Under the pieces are notes generated by a model. It was given only the letters and a program-made list of their open reading frames with translations. It did not search any database and was not told the origin of the DNA. Both the position numbers and the translations under genes were made by a program. Positions 43,101 through 50,531 of a stretch of 64,000 nt of DNA are shown in pieces; within the stretch, counting starts at the first letter, position 1; every line of letters starts with the position of its first letter. The stretch lies in the NCBI GenBank assembly GCA_029780415.1, contig JAKOYN010000081.1, forward strand, positions 18,099 to 82,098, read 5' to 3'. The DNA comes from RXIX01 sp003989075. GTDB taxonomy: Bacteria > Pseudomonadota > Gammaproteobacteria > Competibacterales > Competibacteraceae.

Positions 43101-43886
43101 CTATTGCGCAGGCAAGACAGCCGCCATCGCCCCATCCGGCAATGCCGCATCGCTGCAATCCTTCAGCTCCACGCCGCTCAGACCCAGACGCAAGGCCTCG
43201 CGGGCCAGCCAGGTCAGCTTGACTGCGGCAGCGGCATGGCTCAGTCCGGCGGTGCGGACATTGGAAATGCAGTTGCGTTCAGCGTTCTGCCGCCCGGCCT
43301 GCGGCGCGAAGGTCAGGTAAATACCCAGACTGTCGGGCGCACTCAGTCCAGGCCGCTCGCCAATCAGGATCACCGCCAGGCGCGCGCCCAGACATTCGCC
43401 CACTGCATCCGCCAGCGCCACCCGCGCTTGGCGCGCCAGAAACACGCTCGGACAGACCGCAATGCCCGCTGCCGCCAAACGCGGCAAGGCTTCCGCCAGC
43501 AGCGGCAGGGTCTGCCCGGCCACGGCGATGGCTGACAATCCGTCGCCAACCACAAAAACCAGTTCCCCACTGCCGGCCGGCGTGCCGCGCAGCGCTGCCA
43601 CCCGCGCCTGCGATGGCGCATCAAGCAGGCGGCCATGATCGGGCCGCTTCAGGTAGGCAGCGCGATCGGCCGCCTGGCTGTGCAGCTCGACCGCGTTGCA
43701 TCCCAGCGCATGCAGGCCCGCGGCCAGCGGTGCGAAATCCAGGGGTTGCAGCACGGCATCGCGCGCCTGGGCATGGGCAAGCTGGAAACGCAGCACTTCA
43801 TCAACCGGCACGGCGTGTCCGGCACGCCCAAGAGCAATGCGCGCGGTGGTAAAGCGGCGCAGGGACTGCCAGGGATCCGCGTTCAA
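43101..43886 (-). CDS. eutC: ethanolamine ammonia-lyase small subunit
   Basis: A 261-residue subunit of the adenosylcobalamin-dependent lyase that converts ethanolamine to acetaldehyde and ammonia. Signatures are TTARIALGRAGHAVP at the start, LQPLDF, HSQAADRAAYLKRPDHGR, the cobalamin-contacting VIGERPGLSAPDSLGIYLTF-type block, and NCISNVRTAGL near the end. The start is a TTG overlapping the eutB stop (TTGA), so the subunits are probably made in coupled fashion. It lacks a long N-terminal extension, fitting enzymes not targeted to a microcompartment; that link is inference. Confidence 0.96.
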   Translation of the reverse strand: MNADPWQSLRRFTTARIALGRAGHAVPVDEVLRFQLAHAQARDAVLQPLDFAPLAAGLHALGCNAVELHSQAADRAAYLKRPDHGRLLDAPSQARVAALRGTPAGSGELVFVVGDGLSAIAVAGQTLPLLAEALPRLAAAGIAVCPSVFLARQARVALADAVGECLGARLAVILIGERPGLSAPDSLGIYLTFAPQAGRQNAERNCISNVRTAGLSHAAAAVKLTWLAREALRLGLSGVELKDCSDAALPDGAMAAVLPAQ

Positions 43887-45271
43887 GGTGCCTCCGCCAG
43901 ATAGCCGAGCAAGGGACTGGCCGGACCGGGTGCGGTCAGGCAGCCATCGGCGCTGAGAATGCCCAGCCGCTGCAGCCAGGCTTCGAACTCCGGTGCTGGG
44001 CGCAGACCGAGTACCGCGCGCAGATAAGCGGCATCGTGAAACGAGGTACTCTGGTAATTGAGCATGATGTCGTCGGCGCCCGGCACGCCCATGATGAAAT
44101 TGACCCCGGCGACACCGAGCAGGGTCAGCAGGGTATCCATGTCGTTCTGATCGGCCTCGGCGTGGTTGGTGTAGCAGATATCCACGCCCATCGGCAGGCC
44201 GAGCAGCTTGCCACAGCAGTGATCCTCCAGTCCGGCGCGCATGATCTGCTTGCCATCGTAGAGATATTCGGGACCGATGAAACCGACCACGCTGTTGACC
44301 AGCAGCGGCTCGAAACGCCGGGCGACCGCATAGGCGCGCGCCTCGCAGGTCTGCTGGTCGAGACCGTGATGGGCTTCGGCGGACAGCGCACTGCCCTGGC
44401 CGGTCTCGAAGTACATCACGTTATCGCCCAGCGTGCCGCGGCGCAGACTCCGCGCTGCATCAAGCGCCTCCTGCAGCACGGCCAGCGAAATGCCAAAGCC
44501 CCGGTTGGCCGCCTCGGTACCGGCAATGGATTGAAACACCAGATCCAGCGGCGCGGCCGGTTCCTGTTCGAGAATCCGCAATTGCGTGGTGACGTGGGCC
44601 AGCACACAGCTTTGCATGGGAATCTGATAGGCCTGGCGCAAATCGTCGAGCAGGCCGAGCAGAGTGCGCGTGGCAGCGGGGCTGTCACTGGCTGGATTGA
44701 TGCCGATCACCGCATCGCCGCTGGCCTGGAGCAGACCATCCAGCACCGCCGCGAGGATGCCGCGCGGATCGTCGGTAGGATGATTGGGCTGCAGACGCGT
44801 GGCAAGCCGGCCCGGCAGGCCAATCGTGGTGCGAAACCGGGTCAGTACCCGGCATTTGCGCGCCACCGCGATCAGATCCTGATTGCGCATCAGTTTCGAC
44901 ACCGCCGCGACCATTTCCGGAGTCAGGCCGGGCGCCAGCGCTGCCAGCGCCGCTGTATCCGCCAGCGGACCCAGCAGCCAGTCACGCAGTTCACCCACGC
45001 TCAGGCTCGCTACTGGTGCGAAGGCAGCGGCATCGTGGCTGTCCAGAATCAGTCGGGTGACTTCATCAACTTCGTAGGGTACCAGCGGCTGTTCGAGAAA
45101 GTGGCGCAGCGGAACCTCAGCCAGCGCCAGACAGGCCGCTGCCCGTTCCTCGGCGCAACTCGCCGCTACACCAGCCAGTTGATCACCGGAACGCTCCGGC
45201 GAAGCCCGCGCCAGCAGGGTTTGCAGATCAGCGAAGCGGTAGCGGCGAATGCCAACGGTGTGCATGTACAT
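43883..45271 (-). CDS. eutB: ethanolamine ammonia-lyase large subunit
   Basis: A 462-residue catalytic subunit forming the TIM barrel that binds ethanolamine and cobalamin. Strong family blocks include KLMRNQDLIAVARKCRVLTRFR-type sequence, RLQPNHPTDDPRGI, VIGINPASDS, VFQSIAGTEAANRGFGISL, YFETGQGSALSAEAHHG, VGFIGPEYLYDGKQIMRAGL, and CYTNHAEADQNDMD. The ATG at 45271 is chosen because AGGAG lies nine bases ahead; a TTG two codons upstream is too close to it. The length matches E. coli EutB (453). The upstream gene in the unit is the permease, with a perfect hairpin between them. Confidence 0.97.
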   Translation of the reverse strand: MYMHTVGIRRYRFADLQTLLARASPERSGDQLAGVAASCAEERAAACLALAEVPLRHFLEQPLVPYEVDEVTRLILDSHDAAAFAPVASLSVGELRDWLLGPLADTAALAALAPGLTPEMVAAVSKLMRNQDLIAVARKCRVLTRFRTTIGLPGRLATRLQPNHPTDDPRGILAAVLDGLLQASGDAVIGINPASDSPAATRTLLGLLDDLRQAYQIPMQSCVLAHVTTQLRILEQEPAAPLDLVFQSIAGTEAANRGFGISLAVLQEALDAARSLRRGTLGDNVMYFETGQGSALSAEAHHGLDQQTCEARAYAVARRFEPLLVNSVVGFIGPEYLYDGKQIMRAGLEDHCCGKLLGLPMGVDICYTNHAEADQNDMDTLLTLLGVAGVNFIMGVPGADDIMLNYQSTSFHDAAYLRAVLGLRPAPEFEAWLQRLGILSADGCLTAPGPASPLLGYLAEAP

Positions 45272-45292
45272 CGGCAACAGCTCCTAAACACC

Positions 45293-45312
45293 CCTCTCCA
45301 GAGATGGAGAGG
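45293..45312. repeat. perfect eight-base hairpin between the permease gene and eutB
   Basis: CCTCTCCA, loop GAGA, TGGAGAGG on the plus strand. It starts 22 bases after the permease stop and ends 21 bases before the eutB start on the minus strand. No T-run follows, so it is more likely an mRNA stability or processing element than a terminator. Confidence 0.65.
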
Positions 45313-45334
45313 AGTTGCGGGGACCCGAGACCGT

Positions 45335-46885
45335 TCAGGCTTCGACGTCGGCCAGCGCTGGGCGCAACGGCGCAGCGGCCGCTTCACCCCTGGCCAGCGC
45401 GAATTCCTCTTCCGGCGACAGCACCAGGCGATGGCGACCCAGCAGGGCAAAGTAGAGAATGCCTGCCGCGTACCAGGCCGCCGCACCCATGACGCCGGCG
45501 CGATAGACCGGATCGGCCAACTGCATGCACAGGGTCACGCTGGCAATCAGCAGCACCAGCCAGGCGCCGGTTTCACCCAGCGGACTGACAAAGGGTCGCG
45601 GAATATGCGGCAGACGCCGGCGCAGCAGGATGAAGGACACCGCCTGGAAGCCATAGGAGATCATTGCGCCGAACACCGCCATGTTGAGCAGCGTACCGCC
45701 AATCACCGCCGCACCCGCTTCACCGCCGGCCACCACCCAGATCACCAGCATCACCGCCAGTCCCATCAGCGCCCCGGTGATCAGCGCCACATGCGGCGTC
45801 TGCCGGGTGCCATGGGTCAGCGATAGAAAGCGCGGGAAGTAGCCCGCCCGCGACAGCGAGTAAATCTGCCGGCCAAAGGCGAAGATGATGGTGTGAAAAC
45901 TGGCGATCAGGCCGATCACCGCCAGCAGGGCCAGCACGCTGGCATAGTCGCCAAAGGTGACGCGGAAGCCATCCAGCAGCGGCTCGGCGGCAGTGCTCAG
46001 ATAAAAGGCGCCGCTGGCCCCGTCCTTGCCGACCGCGATACCCGAGTTCAGGAACAGCACCATGAAGGCTGAGAATAGCAGGGTAGCAATACCGAGCAGC
46101 AGACCGCGCGGCATATCGCGCACCGGATCATGCGATTCCTCAGCGGCCAGCGGTAATTGCTCAATCGCCAGGAACAGCCACACCGCGAACGGCATCGCCG
46201 CCAGAATGCCCTTGATACCAAAAGGCAGAAATTCGCCACCCCCGTTGGCCAATTCCACCGGCGCGCCATCGGCCCCAACGCCAATGTTCAGCGCCCAGCG
46301 TGACAGGTCAAAGTGCGGAATGGCGCTGATCCAGAACACCGCCAGCACCGCCAGCGCCAGCAGCGTCACCACCAGCGACACCCGGAACGACAGTTCCACG
46401 CCCACCAGATTCAGGCCGACAAACAGCGTGTAGCCGGCCAGCCACCACAGCGGCTGCCATTCCGGTGGCGTAGCAAAGATGCTTTGCAGATAGGAACCGA
46501 TGAAGAACACGATCACCGCCGGCGTCAGCACATATTCCATGTTCTCGGCCAGCCCGGTGACAAAGCCGCCCCACGGGCCCATCGCTGATCGGGCGAAGGA
46601 ATAGGCGCCGCCGGTATGCGGCAGCGCCGGCGACATTTCCGCCAGACTGAAACTCAGCGCCACATACATCGCGCCAATGATCAGCGCGGCAATCAGCAGG
46701 CCGCCAAAGCCGCCGCTGGCCAGGCCCAGATTCCAGCCCGAGAAATGCCCCGAGATCACCGCGCCCACGCCCAGCGCCCACAAGGACCATACGCCCGCGT
46801 AACGGCGCAACTGGCGGCGGGCAAAATACCCGTCGTCGACCTGCTCGTAGCGGACACTGCCGACCTGCTGTTTTTCCGTAGCCAT
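45335..46885 (-). CDS. eat: ethanolamine permease, APC family
   Basis: A 516-residue inner-membrane transporter with about twelve hydrophobic segments, starting after the conserved YFARRQLRRYAGVWSLWALGV. The APC signatures GHFSGWNLGL and SFSLAEMSPALPHTGGAYSFAR are visible, along with AENMEYVLTPAVIVFFIGSY and PFAVWLFLAIEQLPLAAEE, which are characteristic of ethanolamine permeases. It is followed by eutB and eutC in the same direction, so uptake and cleavage are encoded together. GGGGTAGG precedes the ATG. The 168-base upstream gap carries repeated GCATGC palindromes that may be operators. Confidence 0.93.
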   Translation of the reverse strand: MATEKQQVGSVRYEQVDDGYFARRQLRRYAGVWSLWALGVGAVISGHFSGWNLGLASGGFGGLLIAALIIGAMYVALSFSLAEMSPALPHTGGAYSFARSAMGPWGGFVTGLAENMEYVLTPAVIVFFIGSYLQSIFATPPEWQPLWWLAGYTLFVGLNLVGVELSFRVSLVVTLLALAVLAVFWISAIPHFDLSRWALNIGVGADGAPVELANGGGEFLPFGIKGILAAMPFAVWLFLAIEQLPLAAEESHDPVRDMPRGLLLGIATLLFSAFMVLFLNSGIAVGKDGASGAFYLSTAAEPLLDGFRVTFGDYASVLALLAVIGLIASFHTIIFAFGRQIYSLSRAGYFPRFLSLTHGTRQTPHVALITGALMGLAVMLVIWVVAGGEAGAAVIGGTLLNMAVFGAMISYGFQAVSFILLRRRLPHIPRPFVSPLGETGAWLVLLIASVTLCMQLADPVYRAGVMGAAAWYAAGILYFALLGRHRLVLSPEEEFALARGEAAAAPLRPALADVEA

Positions 46886-46929
46886 CGCCTACCCCGAATG
46901 GTTGAAGACATCAGGATTGGCGCGATGCA

Positions 46930-46998
46930 GCATGCGTGCCGCATGCGAGAATTGGCCAACGGGCAGGCTTTCAGGCGCTTTTGCCATGCGCTGCATGC
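46930..46998. promoter_or_regulatory. cluster of GCATGC palindromes upstream of the ethanolamine genes
   Basis: GCATGCGtgcCGCATGC at 46930-46946 is a perfect seven-base inverted repeat with a three-base spacer. A further GCATGC is at 46993-46998, next to CATGCG at 46985-46990. The centres are 11 and 52 bases apart, close to whole helical turns. The cluster is 45-113 bases before the permease start and downstream of rsmE. The regulator is unknown. Confidence 0.5.
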
Positions 46999-47053
46999 GC
47001 CAGCCACGCGCCGGCGCGGTGCACCAAGCGCTGGGCGCGCACCAGCCTGGCTT

Positions 47054-47788
47054 TCAGATCCAGTCACCCCACAGTGCCTGCAAGGCCGCCAGCGCCGCCA
47101 GTCCAGCGGTCTCGGTGCGCAACACCCGTGGCCCGAGACGCACGCCGCTGAAACCGGCAGCGCGCGCCCGGGCGATCTCCGCCGCATCCAGACCGCCTTC
47201 GGGACCGATCAGCAGAGTCACCGCGCCCGTGGGCGGCGTCAGGGTCCGCACGCCCTGTTCAGCCAGCGGATCGAGCAGCAGGCGCAGACCCGGTTCCGCC
47301 GCCAGGCGCAGCCCGTCATCCAGCGGCAGCGGTGGCCGCAGCTCCGGCAGGCGATTGCGCCCGCACTGCTCGCAGGCGCTGACGACAATGCCGCGCCAAT
47401 GCTGAATGCGCCGCTCCAGCCGCTCGCCCTGCAAATCGACTCCGCCGCGACCGGTGAACACCGGCTGGAAGACCGCCACGCCCAGCTCGACTGCCTTCTG
47501 CAGAATGAAATCGGTTTTTTCACCCCGGGCGATGCCCTGCACCAGCACCAACCGCAACGGCGATTCCACATCCCCCGGTAGCGTATCGGCCACCTCGGCC
47601 CAGGCCGCGCGCTTGCCGATTTCCACCAGCCTTGCCGCACAGGCCGTGCCCTGGCCATCGAATAGCCGCAACGGCGCGCCGACTTTCAGGCGCAGCACGC
47701 GCACGGCATGGTTGAATGCGCGCTCATCCAGCGCCACGGTCGCGCCACGGGTGAGTGGTTGAGGCAGGTAGATTCGGGGGATACGCAT
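47054..47788 (-). CDS. rsmE: 16S rRNA m3U1498 methyltransferase RsmE
   Basis: A 244-residue SPOUT methyltransferase that methylates U1498 of 16S rRNA in the 30S subunit. The N-terminal PUA-like part begins MRIPRIYLPQPL and contains HAVRVLRLKVGAPLRLFDG. The knotted catalytic part has GEKTDFILQKAVELGV, the ERRIQHWRGIVVSACEQCGR block, LLIGPEGGLDAAE, and VRLGPRVLRTETA. The ATG has GAGGA nine bases ahead; longer in-frame starts lack conservation. It diverges from an acidic hypothetical gene. Confidence 0.96.
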   Translation of the reverse strand: MRIPRIYLPQPLTRGATVALDERAFNHAVRVLRLKVGAPLRLFDGQGTACAARLVEIGKRAAWAEVADTLPGDVESPLRLVLVQGIARGEKTDFILQKAVELGVAVFQPVFTGRGGVDLQGERLERRIQHWRGIVVSACEQCGRNRLPELRPPLPLDDGLRLAAEPGLRLLLDPLAEQGVRTLTPPTGAVTLLIGPEGGLDAAEIARARAAGFSGVRLGPRVLRTETAGLAALAALQALWGDWI

Positions 47789-47899
47789 CAGCGGGTTCCT
47801 CGGTCGCTCGCGGACAATTTTGCCAAGCATCGCCACGGCAGCGCCGCGAATCAATCTCTATCCTTACTTCATTCTCATGACTTGCCTGGGAGCACTGCG

Positions 47900-48340
47900 A
47901 TGGGCATGACCCTGTGGATTCAAACTCTGGATGATCGCGATTACGCGCAGGACAGTGACGACTACAGCCTGCTGTACCGCTACACCGAACCCCTGGATGC
48001 GCTGTGCGCTACGCTCGGCATGGCGCCGCTCTCCAGCTTTTTCGACGACAGCGATCTGCTGTTCAACTTCAGCGAATCGGACGATGACGAGGATGAGGAT
48101 GCCCGCGAGCTGGACCCGGAAACCGGTCTGGGTTACGGCATCGACGATATGGCCTGGTTCGACGCCGCCGCCGGGCTGGCCACCCTGTGTGCGCTGCGCC
48201 AGCACCTGGCCACGGTCGCACTGCCCGATATTCCGGTCGATGATCAGGCTGATCTACTTGAGGAACTCGATAGCGGCATCCAGCGACTGGAAGCGGCAAC
48301 GCAGCGCAAGGCCCGCTTTCATCTCGCCCTAATTGAATGA
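47900..48340 (+). CDS. acidic hypothetical protein, 146 residues
   Basis: Not recognised. The protein starts MGMTLWIQTLDDRDYAQDSDD and is strongly acidic, with a stretch of consecutive Asp and Glu near residues 58-70 (SESDDDEDEDARELD). The C-terminal half looks helical, with a heptad-like segment (LLEELDSGIQRLEAATQRK). There is no signal peptide or membrane segment, so it should be cytoplasmic. GGGAG lies eight bases before the ATG. It is divergent from rsmE and 85 bases upstream of xth, so it could be transcribed alone. Small acidic proteins with this MTLWIQ start seem to be widespread hypotheticals, but I cannot name a family. Confidence 0.8.
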   Translation: MGMTLWIQTLDDRDYAQDSDDYSLLYRYTEPLDALCATLGMAPLSSFFDDSDLLFNFSESDDDEDEDARELDPETGLGYGIDDMAWFDAAAGLATLCALRQHLATVALPDIPVDDQADLLEELDSGIQRLEAATQRKARFHLALIE

Positions 48341-48425
48341 GCCGGCGCACGCAGCGCTCGCGAAGCACCGGCTTGGCCGCGCAATTCTGGTAAGCTGCGC
48401 GAAAACCGCACTACCCGGCCTACCG

Positions 48426-49205
48426 ATGCTCACGATCGCCACCTGGAACGTCAACTCCCTGAACGTGCGCCTGCCGCAGGTGCTGGACTGGCTGCGCGAC
48501 CAGCAGCCCGACATCCTGGCCCTGCAGGAAACCAAGCTCAGCGATGCCGATTTCCCAACCCTGGCGATCGCCAATGCCGGTTATCAGACGGTGTTTGCCG
48601 GGCAGAAGACCTACAACGGCGTGGCGATTCTCAGTCGTTTGCCGGCCAGCGCAATTGTCACGGATCTGCCCGGACTGCACGATCCGCAGCGGCGGGTGCT
48701 GGGTGCGACCGTGGCCGGGGTGCGCGTGCTGAATCTGTATGTGCCCAATGGCCAGGCGGTCGGCTCCGACAAGTACGCCTACAAGCTGGCCTGGCTGGAG
48801 AAATTGCACGACTGGCTGCGCGCCGAACAGGCCGCCCATCCACATCTGGTGGCGCTGGGCGATTTCAACATCGCCCCGGAAGATCGCGACGTGCATGATC
48901 CTGCCGCCTGGACCGGGCAAATACTGTGCAGCGCGCGCGAACGGGCTGCGTTCCAGCGCCTGCTTGATCTGGGCCTGCGCGACAGCTTCCGCCTGTTCGA
49001 GCAGGAGGAACGCAGCTTCAGTTGGTGGGATTACCGCGCTGCCGCCTTTCGCCGCAACCTCGGTCTGCGCATCGATCACATTCTGGCCAGTCCAGCGCTG
49101 GCGGAGACCTGTACCGCCTGCATGGTGGACAAGGCGCCGCGGCGACGGGAACGCCCCTCCGATCACGCTCCGGTGATCGCCCGTTTCAACCTTGACCCGA
49201 CCTGA
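48426..49205 (+). CDS. xth: exodeoxyribonuclease III family AP endonuclease
   Basis: A 259-residue Mg-dependent endonuclease/exonuclease of base-excision repair. Catalytic blocks are IATWNVNSLNVRLPQVLDWL, ILALQETKLSD with the metal Glu, YNGVAILSR, LGDFNIAPEDRDVHDP, LRIDHILAS, and the final SDHAPVIARF with the catalytic Asp-His. The ATG is chosen because the family begins with this strand; the longer frame upstream overlaps the previous gene. It is followed after 11 bases by rfbB. Confidence 0.95.
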   Translation: MLTIATWNVNSLNVRLPQVLDWLRDQQPDILALQETKLSDADFPTLAIANAGYQTVFAGQKTYNGVAILSRLPASAIVTDLPGLHDPQRRVLGATVAGVRVLNLYVPNGQAVGSDKYAYKLAWLEKLHDWLRAEQAAHPHLVALGDFNIAPEDRDVHDPAAWTGQILCSARERAAFQRLLDLGLRDSFRLFEQEERSFSWWDYRAAAFRRNLGLRIDHILASPALAETCTACMVDKAPRRRERPSDHAPVIARFNLDPT

Positions 49206-49216
49206 ACGAGCCTCCC

Positions 49217-50260
49217 ATGGAACATCGCCCCCGCAACATCCTGGTGACCGGCGGCGCCGGCTTCATCGGCTGCAATTTCGTCCGCCACCTGCTGGCCAGC
49301 GACCCCGCCGCGCGCGTCGTCACTCTCGATCTACTCACCTATGCCGGCTCGCTGGACAACCTGCGCGCACTGCCTGACCCGGCCCGGCATACCTTCGTCC
49401 AGGGCGACATCTGCGACCGGGCGCTGATCGAACGCCTGCTGCGCGAACACCAGATCGATACCATCGCCCACTTCGCCGCCGAGAGCCACGTCGATCGTTC
49501 CATCAGCGGCCCGGCGGCCTTCGTGCAAACCAATCTGGTCGGCACCTTCACCCTGCTTGATGCGGCGCGGCAATTCTGGCTGGACGGCAGCGACCGGGCT
49601 ACGCAGTGCCGTTTCCACCATATCTCCACCGATGAGGTTTACGGCACGCTGCAGGCTGACGATCCGCCCTTTACCGAAACCACGCCCTATGCGCCCAATT
49701 CGCCCTACTCTGCCTCCAAGGCCGGTTCCGACCATCTGGTACGCGCCTATTTCCATACCTATGGCCTGCCGGTGGTCACCACCAACTGCTCCAACAATTA
49801 CGGCCCGTTCCAGCACGGCGAGAAATTCATCCCCACGGTGATCCGCTCCTGCCTGCTGCAAAAGCCAATTCCGGTCTACGGCAATGGCAGCAACATCCGC
49901 GACTGGCTGTATGTCGAGGATCATTGCCGGGGCATTGATGCAGTGATCCGGCGCGGCACGCCCGGCGAGACCTACAACATCGGTGGCTGTAACGAATGGG
50001 CCAACATCGACATCGCCCGGCTGATCTGCCAGTTGCTCGACCAGCGCCGCCCCGCACATGCGCCTCATGAGCGGCTGATCAGCTTTGTCACCGACCGCCC
50101 TGGCCACGATTGGCGCTATGCCATCGACGCCGACAAGATGGCGCGGGCGCTGGACTGGCGGCCCCTGGAAACCTTCCAGACCGGCATTGCCAAGACCGTA
50201 GACTGGTATCTGGCCCAGCACGCCAGCGATCCCGCCTGGGGCGGCATGGCCGGAGCCTGA
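49217..50260 (+). CDS. rfbB: dTDP-glucose 4,6-dehydratase
   Basis: A 347-residue extended SDR that makes dTDP-4-keto-6-deoxyglucose, the precursor of dTDP-rhamnose and related sugars. The NAD motif VTGGAGFIGCNFVRHLL is at the start. AAESHVDRSISGP and HISTDEVYGTL with the catalytic Asp-Glu pair follow, then YSASKAGSDHLVRAY with Tyr-Lys, and NCSNNYGPFQHGEKFIPTVI. The usual partners rfbA, rfbC and rfbD are not in the window, so this copy is an orphan. It lies between xth and a small membrane protein on the plus strand with short gaps, and could be co-transcribed with both. Confidence 0.96.
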   Translation: MEHRPRNILVTGGAGFIGCNFVRHLLASDPAARVVTLDLLTYAGSLDNLRALPDPARHTFVQGDICDRALIERLLREHQIDTIAHFAAESHVDRSISGPAAFVQTNLVGTFTLLDAARQFWLDGSDRATQCRFHHISTDEVYGTLQADDPPFTETTPYAPNSPYSASKAGSDHLVRAYFHTYGLPVVTTNCSNNYGPFQHGEKFIPTVIRSCLLQKPIPVYGNGSNIRDWLYVEDHCRGIDAVIRRGTPGETYNIGGCNEWANIDIARLICQLLDQRRPAHAPHERLISFVTDRPGHDWRYAIDADKMARALDWRPLETFQTGIAKTVDWYLAQHASDPAWGGMAGA

Positions 50261-50264
50261 GCCC

Positions 50265-50531
50265 GTGAACCACCTGCGCATTGGCCGCTGGTCGGTGATC
50301 ATCGGCGTCATCTTCACAATCATCGGCCTGGTGGGCGGTTTTGGCGTCATGTTTGCCGGCGCCCAGGGCAAGGTATTGAACCTGCTGGCCCTGGCGCCGA
50401 TCGGCATGCTACTGGCTTTCTTCGGCGCGATCCTCGTAGTCCTGACCGAACCGCGCAGCGTCGCGCCCCCGACCGAACCCACGCCGCCACCGGCCCCTGA
50501 TCCCTGCGAACCCGGCGAAACGAAATCATGA
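50265..50531 (+). CDS. small two-helix membrane protein with proline-rich tail
   Basis: Not recognised. It has 88 residues, with hydrophobic segments at about 10-32 (VIIGVIFTIIGLVGGFGVMFAG) and 39-61 (LNLLALAPIGMLLAFFGAILVVL). A hydrophilic, proline-rich C-terminus follows (PPTEPTPPPAPDPCEP) that ends in KS. The start is a GTG five bases after the rfbB stop, and the stop overlaps the start of the M16 protease gene (ATGA). That coupling suggests it is made together with the protease, but a shared function is only inference. Confidence 0.75.
   Translation: MNHLRIGRWSVIIGVIFTIIGLVGGFGVMFAGAQGKVLNLLALAPIGMLLAFFGAILVVLTEPRSVAPPTEPTPPPAPDPCEPGETKS

Noticed and set aside
45272..45334. Cobalamin riboswitch ahead of eutB
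   Set aside because: The gap is only 63 bases, holds a simple hairpin and lacks a B12-box-like sequence; none was seen ahead of the permease either.
44036..45826. A 596-codon plus-strand frame opposite eutB and the permease gene
   Set aside because: Antisense shadow crossing two genes and a gap.
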